This document shows positions 35,348 through 44,220 of a DNA stretch of 64,000 nt, piece after piece. The DNA lies in the NCBI GenBank assembly GCA_003599575.1, contig QZKV01000011.1, positions 1 to 64,000 of the forward strand, in the 5' to 3' direction. The notes under the pieces were generated by a model. That model saw only the letters and a program-made list of their open reading frames with translations, ran no database searches and was not told the origin of the DNA. Position 1 is the first letter of the stretch. Each line of letters begins with the position of its first letter. A program made the translations under genes and the position numbers. This DNA comes from Desulfobacteraceae bacterium. Lineage in GTDB: Bacteria > Desulfobacterota > Desulfobacteria > Desulfobacterales > Desulfosarcinaceae.

Positions 35348-35545
35348 GCGGTACTCCTTTTTGGAAGGCGGGCTGTTGAATTCCCGGCGGGGCGGAAATC
35401 GCACCCACGTTTGAGCTATACAAACCCCATCTGGCAGAATAAACCAATGGGTTTAAAGCCCCAAAATGCTGGTGAAGATCACGGTATTGACCCGGCCGGA
35501 CACCCCCGCATGACGCACGCGGCCCGCCCTGTCATCCGGTGTGGT

Positions 35546-36661
35546 CTACGGTCTGTCTGATTCGGCTCCCTCAGTAAGGGACGGCGTTTGCTCCAAACCT
35601 GTACCCTCGGCCGGGGTTTGGAGATGCACGGTACGCGTGGGATAGGCGAAGGAGATGTCCGCGTCGGCAAACTTTTTGAAAAGCTCCAGATTGATCGTTT
35701 GCCGTATATCCATATACAGATTGTATTCGGCGCTCAGCACATAATAGACGATCTCGAAATTCAGTGCGGAATCGGCGTATCCCTGGAAATGCGCGCGGTC
35801 GAAGCGCACATTGTCCTGTGCTTCGATGGTTTCGCGAATCATGCCGGGAATGCGTTTGATTTTCTCGTGAGGGGTTTGATAAACGACGCCGATCGAGAAG
35901 AGTACCCGCCGTTCCGCCATGCGTTTGAAATTGCGGATGCGGCTTTTGAGCAAATCGTTATTGGAAAATATCAATTGCTCTCCGGACAAGCTGCGGATAC
36001 GTGTGGATTTCAATCCGATGTATTCGACCGTTCCGGAAAAAACATCGACCACAATGAAATCACCGATCACAAACGGCTTATCCAAAACGATGGATAGAGA
36101 TGCAAACAGGTCGGCCAGAATATTCTGCAAGGCGATGGCCACGGCGATGCCGCCGATTCCCAAGCTGGCCAGCAACGTCGTGATCTTGACACCCGGTATG
36201 TTGTCGAGCACCAGCAGCGCAGCCACGGCGATCAATACCAGTTTCCCGAGGAATCCCAGCGCACGCAAGGTCGTCATGCGATCGCCTTCTTCACGGATGT
36301 CGTGCTTGGATTGATATCGGCGCAACGCAAATACGATCAGTTCATTAGCCCAGATGGCCGTCTGGATGATGAACGCTATAATGACGACAGCGGAAAACCA
36401 TTTATCCACGGGTGCGGGCAATTCCAGCACCAACGATCCTGCAAAAACCGCCAGGATCGCCATCACCACGGTGGATGCCTTTTCGACCAGTGAACCGATC
36501 AAACCATACAGGCCGCCTTGGACCTGATCCTTCTTGAAATAACGGTGAGCCAGGACGGCTTCCAGTACCCTCAGAGTGATCAATATGCCCAGGGCCAATG
36601 CAAAGGCAATCAACCAGCGCTCCATATGGTTGTCCCAAATCACCCAGTTTAGAACCCGCAT
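35546..36661 (-). CDS. MscS-family mechanosensitive channel
   Basis: A 371-residue protein; the ATG at 36661 has CGGAG upstream. Four or five membrane helices lie in residues 10-185. The pore helix is recognisable as LLASLGIGGIAVAIALQNILADLFASLSI, followed by DKPFVIGDFIVV and the beta domain with GTVEYIGLKSTRIR and a C-terminal cytoplasmic cage (to about 345). MscS-like channels open under membrane tension to relieve osmotic shock. It is the plain, small-conductance type with one extra N-terminal helix. Followed by no operon partner. Confidence 0.93.
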   Translation of the reverse strand: MRVLNWVIWDNHMERWLIAFALALGILITLRVLEAVLAHRYFKKDQVQGGLYGLIGSLVEKASTVVMAILAVFAGSLVLELPAPVDKWFSAVVIIAFIIQTAIWANELIVFALRRYQSKHDIREEGDRMTTLRALGFLGKLVLIAVAALLVLDNIPGVKITTLLASLGIGGIAVAIALQNILADLFASLSIVLDKPFVIGDFIVVDVFSGTVEYIGLKSTRIRSLSGEQLIFSNNDLLKSRIRNFKRMAERRVLFSIGVVYQTPHEKIKRIPGMIRETIEAQDNVRFDRAHFQGYADSALNFEIVYYVLSAEYNLYMDIRQTINLELFKKFADADISFAYPTRTVHLQTPAEGTGLEQTPSLTEGAESDRP

Positions 36662-37795
36662 CTTCAATACTCCGTTCTGGATCGCGGTTTTGATTGCGAT
36701 ACGCCCCGGCGATGGGGCTCGTTTGAGGAAGGCCGCTCGACTGAAATTCGCTTCTTTATGGAAAACAAGGTATTTGAATCCGTGCCAAATGGCACCCGCA
36801 ATCCGGCCGTGAATCGGCTCTGCATCGGCGGTTCAGAGGTGATTGAACAATAAGATGCCGAACCAAGTAGACCGGAGCAGGCAAAGAAAGCGACACCGTC
36901 CCTGGCCGCCCTCAGCAAAGATGGTGAGCATCCCCTTGTGGGGTTTCCCGGATTTGGAAGAATATCGGGCAGGGTCGGAATTGAGCTGGTAGCGACTGTC
37001 GTCCTCACAAGGGGCTTATCCTCATTCGATTTCAATGCCGTCCATAGACGGCATTTCGGAGACTAAGATGGGATCTATTAATGCATGGGATGGCAAAGAC
37101 AGCTGCCGACAGTTGTCCCCGCGGTGGGGGAACTCAACTCAAATATCAAAATGAAAAAGCACTATAACCACCCGCGGTGGGTATCACAATGGGGTACTTA
37201 CCCCATATACCAAAGCGGCTCATTGGTATAAATAAAGAAAATAGGTTTGGAAAAGGTTTCTCAGCAGGCGCCGGGATTATTCTCAACTCACTAATATCTC
37301 AGGCTCTTAGAAGTAGGCCCAAGAGTCTGGAAACGGCATCCTCGAAAATTTTCAGCCATGTGGAAACCCTGCTGGAGTGGAAAAAACCCGATGCGCAGGA
37401 TACGTTTTCTTCTGATCTTAGTTTTTTTTTTGACAAGCTCATTAAAGGATTAATTGTTAATACAGTAAAACAGCCTTGCCAAATAGGCATTAGGCCCCAT
37501 TCACCGACACTCCGCATTTACGCTCCGACTGGATATGCAAAGTCCTATTTGCAAGGCCTGCTAAGAACCCATGCGGCTAAGATGAGCCGTAGACAGTGGC
37601 TTTTTGAACTCAGCGCGGTTGCAGTGCGCTAAATGGACGTGGTCATCCGGCCGCAACGATCATTACCGGATCATGACCGGAAACTACCCACAGGGGGAAG
37701 TTCAAGTCCTTGGTGCCTTGATCGTTTATACCTCCAAACCCGAGCAACCGGATAAAAAGAACAGCAGCAATAAACGAGCAAGAGGGAGCCGACCA
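36662..37795. other. Gene-poor, partly AT-rich stretch
   Basis: This is the longest gap in the window. It contains GTGCCA-AA-TGGCAC (36781-36794), CCCCTTGTGGGG (36932-36943), a perfect hairpin ATGCCGTC-CATA-GACGGCAT (37035-37054) and a palindrome cluster at 37116-37205. From about 37130 to 37560 the base composition is clearly richer in A+T than the surroundings. The one long open frame (37177-37632) has no ribosome site and no recognised relatives. It may be decayed foreign DNA plus the regulatory region of the gene at 37796. Confidence 0.6.
37116..37205. promoter_or_regulatory. Cluster of three G/C palindromes
   Basis: TCCCC-GCGGT-GGGGGA (37116-37131), CCACC-CGC-GGTGG (37168-37180) and TGGGGTA-CT-TACCCCA (37190-37205) lie within 90 bp. 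The last matches the palindrome at 17406-17421 in 14 of 16 positions outside two central bases. They are about 600 bp upstream of the LuxR-type gene, which is far for a simple operator. Confidence 0.4.
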
Positions 37796-38458
37796 ATGAA
37801 AGAAAAGAAAAGAGTCATAATTGCCGAAGACCATCAGTTGTTCAGAGAAGGAATGAAGGCAATGCTGGCGGGTCATGAAGGTTTGGAAGTGGTGGCTGAA
37901 GCGCATGATGGCCTGGAAGCCGTCCGATCTGTTAAAAAGAACAAGACCGACCTGCTGATATTGGATCTTTCCATGCCCAGGTTAAGCGGGATCAGCGTCA
38001 TGAAAGACATTCGCACGCAATTTCCGGACTTGAAAATCTTGGCCTTGACCATCCATGAATCCGACCAATATGTTCTCGAGGCCTTCAAAGCCGGCGCCAA
38101 CGGCTACTGTATAAAAGATGCCAGCCGTCAGGAACTGCTGGTAGCCATCGAGAGCGTCCTGAGCGGAAAAACCTACATCAGCCCTGGGATCGCCGACCAG
38201 GTCATGGAAGGATATTTAAACGGCAGAAGGACCCTCAAGGAAAAAAGCGACTGGGATACCATCACGCAGCGCGAAAGGGAGGTGCTCAAGCTTTTGGCCG
38301 AAGGCTATATGAATAAAGAGATCGCGGATTTTCTCAACATTAGTGTTAAAACCGTCGAAAAACATCGCGCCAACATCATGAACAAGCTAGACCTGCACAA
38401 CGCTGCGGCGTTGACGTCCTATGCCATTGAAAAGGGTCTGGTCACACCCAAAATGTGA
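37796..38458 (+). CDS. NarL/FixJ-family response regulator (paralogue)
   Basis: A 220-residue protein; the ATG at 37796 has GAGGGAG upstream and excludes a 64-codon open extension. It has a receiver with phosphoacceptor Asp57 (LILDLSMPRLSG), Lys in CIKDAS, and a LuxR-type helix-turn-helix (TQREREVLKLLAEGYMNKEI, SVKTVEKHR). It is clearly a duplicate of the protein at 17617-18279: same length, same motif positions and the shared EDHQLFREG start. No kinase gene is next to it, so a distant or shared sensor is likely. Confidence 0.93.
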   Translation: MKEKKRVIIAEDHQLFREGMKAMLAGHEGLEVVAEAHDGLEAVRSVKKNKTDLLILDLSMPRLSGISVMKDIRTQFPDLKILALTIHESDQYVLEAFKAGANGYCIKDASRQELLVAIESVLSGKTYISPGIADQVMEGYLNGRRTLKEKSDWDTITQREREVLKLLAEGYMNKEIADFLNISVKTVEKHRANIMNKLDLHNAAALTSYAIEKGLVTPKM

Positions 38459-38574
38459 TACCTGCCGCCCAAACAGACAAGACCGTTGCGCTTCAGCCTG
38501 CCTGATGTGTGATGGAGGAGGGTGCCGCCATATCTCGGATACGGCGGCTCTCAGCGGGAGGTTCTTTGAATTTG

Positions 38575-38766
38575 TTAGACATGACCGCCCAACGAACCGG
38601 GCGGCTCATTGCGCTTTTTGGCCTCTGGAGCGTTGGGATATTCTTCAGGAGACTCTACGTCTTCGTGCGATAGCTTGGCCTGGCGTTCTTCTTCACCCTC
38701 TTTGACGCGATCCCGGCATTCGCCTTCACATTTGCCTTGGGTGTCTCTTTTGGGCATTTCTGTCAT
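38575..38766 (-). CDS. Small, highly charged hypothetical protein
   Basis: A 63-residue protein with a good ribosome site (GAGGAGAG, 7 nt before ATG). More than 40 percent of residues are charged (for example RDRVKEGEEERQAKL), with two cysteines (KCEGEC) and a Pro/Gly-rich end; it is probably disordered. No family is recognised. It lies downstream of ftsH on the same strand (120 bp past its stop) and convergent with the LuxR-type gene. Coding status rests on the ribosome site and open frame. Confidence 0.5.
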   Translation of the reverse strand: MTEMPKRDTQGKCEGECRDRVKEGEEERQAKLSHEDVESPEEYPNAPEAKKRNEPPGSLGGHV

Positions 38767-38886
38767 TGAGTCACTCTCCTCTCATTTTTTTCGCAGGGCA
38801 GTTGGTTAGAGAATAGGGTCAAGCGGGTAATATAGCGAACCCTGAACTGTAGATCCTACATGCCCTGTGTTCAGACGCCCAGGTCA

Positions 38887-40755
38887 TCAACTGGCCGCTT
38901 TCAAGACCAGCAGCGTTTCCACTTGCTCCTTGCTGAGCGTCTCCTGGTCCAGAAGCGCCTGGGCCAATAAGGCCAGATTGTGATGGTTGTCCTTTAATAC
39001 TTTCTCCGCCTCGGCTTCCGCGTGCAGCAGGATTTGGGCGATCTCCTCATCGATGACGCGAGCCGTATGCTCGCTGAAGTCTTTGGGTTCGGTCAGTTCC
39101 CGCCCCAGGAAAGGGTGGGGCGATGATTGGGTGAAGGTAGCGGGTCCGAGTTTTTCGCTCATTCCCCATTCACATACCATGCGGCGCGCGATTTGCGTGG
39201 CCCTTTTCAGATCATCGCTGGCCCCCGTGGAAATTTCGCCGAATACGATTTGTTCAGCCACCCGGCCGCCCAGCATAATGGCAATACGGTTGACCAGATA
39301 ACTTCGCTTGAGGTTATGTCGATCTTCCTCCGGAACCTGCTCGGTAACGCCAAGGGATCGACCACGAGGAATAATGGACACCTTTTGCAAGGGGTCGGCG
39401 CCCGGCAGCAATTGCGCCAGAAGCGCGTGACCTGCCTCATGATAGGCGACAATCTGCTTTTCTTCCGCGCTGATGACATCTTCTCTTTCGATGCCCATCA
39501 AGATCTTGTCCCGGGCCATTTCAAAATCTTCCGCCGCCACTTGATCTTTCTTTTTGCGTGCCGCTACCAAGGCGGCCTCGTTGACCAGATTCTTCAAATC
39601 CGCGCCGGACATTCCCACGGTGCGCTCGGCGACATTGACCAGATTGATATCCTCGGCCAAGGGCACACGCCGCACGTGAGTCTTAAGAATTTCATGACGG
39701 GCCTGTTTTTGGGGAAGATCCAAGGTGATCTGGCGATCAAAGCGTCCCGGGCGGATGAGAGCCGGGTCGAGCACATCCGGTCGATTGGTGGCCGCCAGCA
39801 CCACGATCGAACGACGTGGAGAAAATCCATCCATCTCGGCCAGTATTTGGTTCAGGGTCTGTTCCCGTTCATCATGCCCCCCGCCCAAGCCGGTTCCCCT
39901 GACGCGTCCGATGGAATCGATTTCATCAATGAAAATGATGGCCGGTTCGCTCTGTTTGGCCCTTTTGAACAGATCGCGTACCCTTGAGGCACCGACACCG
40001 ACAAACATTTCAATGAATTCGGAGCCGCTGATGCTGTAAAACGGTACATTGGCTTCTCCTGCGGTTGCCTGAGCCATCAGGGTTTTGCCCACACCCGGGG
40101 GACCCACCAACAGGATCCCTTTGGGCAGCGTTGCGCCTAGTTTTCTGAAGTGTATGGAATCTTTAAGGAAATCGACCACCTCCTGCAGCTCTTTTTTTGC
40201 ATTGTCCAGACCGGCCACATCACTGTAGTGTACATCCACAGTTTCCTTGCTGAAGAGCTTGGCTTTGGAACGAGCGAACCCGAACAACCCGTCCTGGGCT
40301 CCGCCCATGCGGTGCTGCATCCTTTTGCCGACGTAGACAAAAAGTCCGATGATCAAAAGCCAGGGCAGCAAACCGACCAGCAGCGCCTGGCCCCAGGAGC
40401 TTTGGGTCGTTTCGGCCTGAATCGTCACCGAGTTGGATTGAAGCAGATCGAGTAGTTCCGGATCTTCAACGGCGGGCATAATCGTGGTAAACCGCTCCGG
40501 CGGTTCATCCGGGGCTTTTGCATCAACGCGGTTCCCCTTATACTGCCCCGTGATGGTATCCCCCTTGATCACCACCTCGGCCACGCGATCTTTGCGCACC
40601 GCATTTTTGAATTCGCTGTAGCTGATCTTGTTGATGGCGTCGGCTGATCCGTAACCTCTTACGAAATAGATTCCGAACAATGACAATATGATTACCCAAT
40701 AGAGGGTACGCCAGCCAAAGCCGTTTTGATTTCTGGATTGGTTTCGATCATTCAT
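38887..40755 (-). CDS. ftsH: ATP-dependent zinc metalloprotease FtsH
   Basis: A 622-residue protein from the ATG at 40755; an in-frame ATG at 40809 would add 18 residues. Two membrane helices (about 16-36 and 118-138) flank a periplasmic domain. The AAA+ domain has Walker A GPPGVGKT, Walker [13 protein letters not shown] and the second region of homology [21 protein letters not shown]. The protease domain has the zinc site HEAGH. It degrades unneeded membrane and soluble proteins such as LpxC or sigma-32 in model bacteria. It stands alone here. Confidence 0.97.
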   Translation of the reverse strand: MNDRNQSRNQNGFGWRTLYWVIILSLFGIYFVRGYGSADAINKISYSEFKNAVRKDRVAEVVIKGDTITGQYKGNRVDAKAPDEPPERFTTIMPAVEDPELLDLLQSNSVTIQAETTQSSWGQALLVGLLPWLLIIGLFVYVGKRMQHRMGGAQDGLFGFARSKAKLFSKETVDVHYSDVAGLDNAKKELQEVVDFLKDSIHFRKLGATLPKGILLVGPPGVGKTLMAQATAGEANVPFYSISGSEFIEMFVGVGASRVRDLFKRAKQSEPAIIFIDEIDSIGRVRGTGLGGGHDEREQTLNQILAEMDGFSPRRSIVVLAATNRPDVLDPALIRPGRFDRQITLDLPQKQARHEILKTHVRRVPLAEDINLVNVAERTVGMSGADLKNLVNEAALVAARKKKDQVAAEDFEMARDKILMGIEREDVISAEEKQIVAYHEAGHALLAQLLPGADPLQKVSIIPRGRSLGVTEQVPEEDRHNLKRSYLVNRIAIMLGGRVAEQIVFGEISTGASDDLKRATQIARRMVCEWGMSEKLGPATFTQSSPHPFLGRELTEPKDFSEHTARVIDEEIAQILLHAEAEAEKVLKDNHHNLALLAQALLDQETLSKEQVETLLVLKAAS

Positions 40756-40884
40756 TGGCTTTTCTTTCTGCACCAAAATATCAACTCTTTTGCGCGAAGG
40801 AATAACCATAAAACCCTATTTTTCTCGGCCGGCTTCCCTAATCACGCCAGGCTGCCCATACTGCACCTGCGGATATCGCTGAAA

Positions 40885-40945
40885 CTTAAATACTCAAATA
40901 AGCTCCATGAACCCGAGAAACCGACCAACTCAATTAACCGGGCAC
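40885..40945. repeat. Decayed copy of the 9-bp repeat
   Basis: ACTCAAATA, GCTCCATGA, ACCCGAGAA and CAACTCAATTAACCGG run with an approximate 9-bp period. They match the complement of the array at 10592-10716, including its end next to CCGG. It lies upstream of ftsH in the 549-bp gap 40756-41304, whose other content is the ftsH promoter region and a hairpin at 41096-41123. Confidence 0.5.
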
Positions 40946-41095
40946 TTGGACATGCAGATTTCCTGTAGACACACTTGTTCACATATCTGTACGCCCCTGG
41001 TTTAGGCCGGCCGCCGAATCACGGCGATTCTCTTTGAGCAGGATTCAGCCAAGCTCCACGGTCAGTCGTCCGGGACGGAGATGGTTGCGCCCCAT

Positions 41096-41123
41096 GTCCG
41101 CGCATATCATAGGATGCGCGGAC
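41096..41123. repeat. Strong hairpin upstream of the PH-like membrane protein gene
   Basis: GTCCGCGCA (41096-41104) and TGCGCGGAC (41115-41123) form a perfect 9-bp stem with a 10-nt loop, extendable by two pairs including one G-U. No T run follows, so it is not a simple terminator. It lies about 180 bp before the start at 41305. Confidence 0.6.
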
Positions 41124-41304
41124 GTCGTTCGAGCAACTCCGCCCCGAACGCCGGCCGGCTTCAGTCAGAATGGCCGGCTCATTCCATCATTTTCGCAACG
41201 TGCTCAATCGGCATGATTCATGCTTAGCTGTCTGCAGATGGTTCGGCTGCCTTGTTCCGAACGTCCTTGCACCTGCAGCACCCATCGCGCAGGAGAGATG
41301 TGCC

Positions 41305-42228
41305 ATGAGCGACGCCCCGACCGCCGTACGAACCGCGCCGGCCCCCAGCTTCACGCGCCCGGTGGCTATATTCACAGTTCCCGTAGACCGGGATGCCATC
41401 TTCAGCAACCACAAAGGCGTATATAAAAGGCGCATCGAAAACCGGCAGCGCAAGTTGATCGTTAAAAGTACGTTCATCAGGCATTTTTTGCAGCCGGGTG
41501 AACACATCCGCTGCTTGACCACCGGGTACTCCCCTGTCTCGGCGATTGAGCAAACCCTGACCGGACCTGCATTTTTGTTTTTTAAAAGGGCTCTTCTGGT
41601 GTTCACAGACCGGCGCATTTTACACATCCCCACCCGCTTCAACCGATCACCGCGCGGCGCCATTTCCCAGATTGCGTATGAAGATTGCGCATTGCTCGAC
41701 ATCAAGGGCCGCTCTTTACAGGTCCGATATAAAAACGGGCCCAGGGAGGTTTTTAGTTTCATCGGACGCATGGAAAAAAAGAAACTGCGCCTTCTGCTAT
41801 CCGGCCTGCGTTTATCTCCCCATCAGTCCGGCCGGCTGCAGGGTCGGGTCCATCTGTGTCCGGGTTGCACCTGTGTTTTGCCGGCCGCTGCAACCTGTTG
41901 CGGCTCCTGCAGGTTGGCTTTCAAAACCCCCTTCAAGGCCCGGCTCTGGTCGGTCCTTATTCCGGGCGGAGGTTTTTTTTATGGCGGATACCCGCTGGCG
42001 GGAATCGTCACCGCAGTGTCCGAAATCGCGCTGAAGGCCTTTGTTTTGTTCACATGGTTGGAAATGAGCAAAGGGGGGGCGGGGGGTTATGGATCAATGG
42101 CTGTGGCGGCCGGCGGATTGATCGTCGAGAAGCTGATCAGCGCCTTTTACGCGAAACAGTTGGTTCAGGATTATGTGCCTGAGAGAAAAGAGCACTCCCT
42201 GCGCAGGCTATGGACTGCCGCTACTTGA
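41305..42228 (+). CDS. Membrane protein with PH-like domain and zinc ribbon
   Basis: A 307-residue protein; the ATG at 41305 has AGGAGA upstream. Residues about 60-185 look like a bacterial PH-like (bPH) domain: LQPGEHIRCLTTG, FFKRALLVFTDRRILHI, YEDCALLDIKGRSLQVRYKNG. Then comes a four-cysteine zinc ribbon (CPGCTCVL...CCGSC, about 205-225) and two to three membrane helices (about 240-290). No known function. The gene overlaps the convergent uspA end by 8 bp. Likely an inner-membrane protein with its N-terminus in the cytoplasm. Confidence 0.75.
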   Translation: MSDAPTAVRTAPAPSFTRPVAIFTVPVDRDAIFSNHKGVYKRRIENRQRKLIVKSTFIRHFLQPGEHIRCLTTGYSPVSAIEQTLTGPAFLFFKRALLVFTDRRILHIPTRFNRSPRGAISQIAYEDCALLDIKGRSLQVRYKNGPREVFSFIGRMEKKKLRLLLSGLRLSPHQSGRLQGRVHLCPGCTCVLPAAATCCGSCRLAFKTPFKARLWSVLIPGGGFFYGGYPLAGIVTAVSEIALKAFVLFTWLEMSKGGAGGYGSMAVAAGGLIVEKLISAFYAKQLVQDYVPERKEHSLRRLWTAAT

Positions 42229-42670
42229 TAACATGCACAGGAACAGGTGATCGCTGCAAGATGCTCTGGGCCACGCGGCCCAGTTCCTGGACCTGTCCAC
42301 CCCGAGCCCCTTGGCCGCGGCTGCTGAGCACGACCAAGTCCGCCCCGGCCTGATCGATCATCTTCAGAATTTCACTCGCTGGATCACCGGTTACCAGGCG
42401 CAGCTTGAGGAAAGGACACGCTTTCAACTCGTCTGCGCAAATGCGCTCCAACTGCTTGCGCGCCCTTTCGATCTCCCAATCCCTGAAATTGTTCAAGTGT
42501 TCCGGGCTGGGATAATTGCCATAGGCCGGGAAGTAGGCGCACAGATCCACGGCGACATACATGAGGATCACTTCGGCACCAAAATTTTGGGCCAAAGTCA
42601 CGACCTGACCACCCGCTTTTAGTGAAGCCTCTGATAGATCGGTGGGCCATAGAATGGTTTTTACAGGCAT
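42221..42670 (-). CDS. Universal stress protein, UspA family
   Basis: A 149-residue protein; the ATG at 42670 has GGGGGG upstream. It starts VKTILWPTDLSEAS, typical of UspA, with the ATP-binding end SSRGQGARGGQVQELGRVAQSIL, a variant of G-2x-G-9x-G(S/T) in which the last residues are altered. VLMYVAVDL and DLVVLSSRG are the other family strands. Members help cells survive starvation and oxidative stress. The downstream end overlaps the convergent membrane-protein gene by 8 bp. Confidence 0.9.
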   Translation of the reverse strand: MPVKTILWPTDLSEASLKAGGQVVTLAQNFGAEVILMYVAVDLCAYFPAYGNYPSPEHLNNFRDWEIERARKQLERICADELKACPFLKLRLVTGDPASEILKMIDQAGADLVVLSSRGQGARGGQVQELGRVAQSILQRSPVPVHVIK

Positions 42671-42935
42671 GAGCCCCCCACTTCCAAGTTGCCACATTTC
42701 GCATACTCAAAGTGGTGACGTACGGCCGAACTGTCAAAAGCACATTTTCTGTTTGCCTGGTTCTCAAGCCACCTGGGCTGGATTGCCCGCGGGACGATGA
42801 TGAATTTCTGCTTGTCCAGGGCTTAAAGCTGGCAACGGCCGGACGAGTCACCCATTGCGCAGAATCTTCCTAAAGTTGCAAAATCGAATGCCGATATCTG
42901 AGTTGCAGTTCTATTTTGGACTAGGATGGCGCACA

Positions 42936-44126
42936 ATGGATATTTTAGAACCCTCGCTGGCGGAAAACCTCTTCACCTTTGCGCAAAACCGATCCGCGCA
43001 ATTGACCACGCTCGCCAATCAATCGCTGAACAAGGGCATCGATAAATATATCAACAAGGATTATAAAGGGGCGGCCTTGGAGTTCAAGCGCGCCTTTGGC
43101 CTGGACCCCTATTCGGAATATTCGGTGGACGCGATCAAGTATCTGGCCATGACGCACCTCAAGTTGAATGAGCCTGACAAAGCGATCGAAGCCTACCGGC
43201 AAGGTCTTCAAATTCACCCCGACCGGGACGATCTGCAGATCGCCTTGGGCAACATTCATTTCGGCGAAGGTCGCACCGGAGAAGCCATTACGGCCTATGA
43301 AGCCGCGGTGCGCATTTATGATGATGTCAACAACCGCTTTGCCCTGGGGCAGGGATATTTGAAAGCCGGTCGAAATGACGATGCGGCCCGGCAATTCCAA
43401 AAAATCATCCAGGCCAGTCCGGGCAGCCCCAATGGCTATTTCGGTCTGGCTCAGACCCACGCCGCCCGCAAAGAGTATTCCGAAGCCATTTCCCTATTCG
43501 AACGAGCCCTCCAAAAGGACAAAAAATTCTATGACGCCTACGCGGAAATGGGCTACGCCTATGCCGACGCGGGCGATATGGTCCAGGCCGAAAAGATGAA
43601 AGCCCTTCTGGAGGAAAAGGACGAGGGATTGGCGGAGACGCTGGGTGAGTATATCAAGAAGAAGACCCCGCCCAAAATTCTGTTTGCCTGGGGGACCAGC
43701 TCCTTTTCCTATTTCCTGCCCCCCAAAACCCAGGTGGCTGCGCTGAACGATTACATGGCCAATGCAAACGCCAGCCAAAGCTTCAGCATGGAACTGCAGT
43801 TCAACAAAGCCATGGATCGCGAAGCAGTGGAAAATCCGCTCAACTGGTCCATCCGGCGCTCCATTGGCAACGGACCCGGCATGGAGTACAATCACGGGTT
43901 GGGGGTGCCCGACACGGAAGCGCAGATCAGTCCTTATCCCACCGATGTCTATTACGATGAAAAAAATTACACCGCCCTGGTACGTTTCACCATCTCCCAA
44001 AACGCCTCAGCCAACGCCACCATCGATCCCTCCCATATGGTGTTTTCCTTTAAGGGACTCGATGCCGACGGCAACACCATGAATCCCAAGTACGATCAGT
44101 ACATGGGCTTTTCGGGAAGTTTTTAA
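42936..44126 (+). CDS. TPR-repeat protein with C-terminal Ig-like domain
   Basis: A 396-residue protein; the start at 42936 (MDILEPSLAENLF) has AGGATGG 10 nt upstream, and an in-frame start at 42855 is less likely. Residues about 25-215 hold five or six tetratricopeptide repeats (FKRAFGLDPYSEYSVDAIKYLA, AIEAYRQGLQIHPD, EAISLFERALQKD). From about residue 265 comes an SbsA-type Ig-like domain (SFSMELQFNKAMDREAVENPLNWSI ... YTALVRFTIS), normally extracellular. No signal peptide is visible, so location is unclear. Function unknown. Confidence 0.8.
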   Translation: MDILEPSLAENLFTFAQNRSAQLTTLANQSLNKGIDKYINKDYKGAALEFKRAFGLDPYSEYSVDAIKYLAMTHLKLNEPDKAIEAYRQGLQIHPDRDDLQIALGNIHFGEGRTGEAITAYEAAVRIYDDVNNRFALGQGYLKAGRNDDAARQFQKIIQASPGSPNGYFGLAQTHAARKEYSEAISLFERALQKDKKFYDAYAEMGYAYADAGDMVQAEKMKALLEEKDEGLAETLGEYIKKKTPPKILFAWGTSSFSYFLPPKTQVAALNDYMANANASQSFSMELQFNKAMDREAVENPLNWSIRRSIGNGPGMEYNHGLGVPDTEAQISPYPTDVYYDEKNYTALVRFTISQNASANATIDPSHMVFSFKGLDADGNTMNPKYDQYMGFSGSF

Positions 44127-44220
44127 GTTAGGCGCAACTCCGATCCTCGTTACTTTGAAAAGCAGTTACGGCACATCATCCCTTGGGTATTTCATTCGTA
44201 CCGTTGGTGATTGGCCCTGA

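Noticed and set aside
36770-36795. Sigma-54-like TTGGCACGG on the minus strand upstream of mscS
   Set aside because: The -24 part fits, but the -12 position reads CAAAT instead of TTGCW.
36664-37035. Minus-strand open frame of 123 codons upstream of mscS
   Set aside because: No ribosome site, low-complexity residue mix and no family resemblance; it would overlap the mscS promoter.
37177-37632. Open frame of 151 codons in the gene-poor stretch
   Set aside because: No ribosome site at the GTG or ATG starts, no recognisable relatives, and a composition unlike the neighbours; kept only as part of the unexplained region.
41206-41225. Weak sigma-54-like CGGCAT-N5-ATGCT upstream of the PH-like protein gene
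   Set aside because: Spacing is right but three consensus bases are wrong; not strong enough to list.
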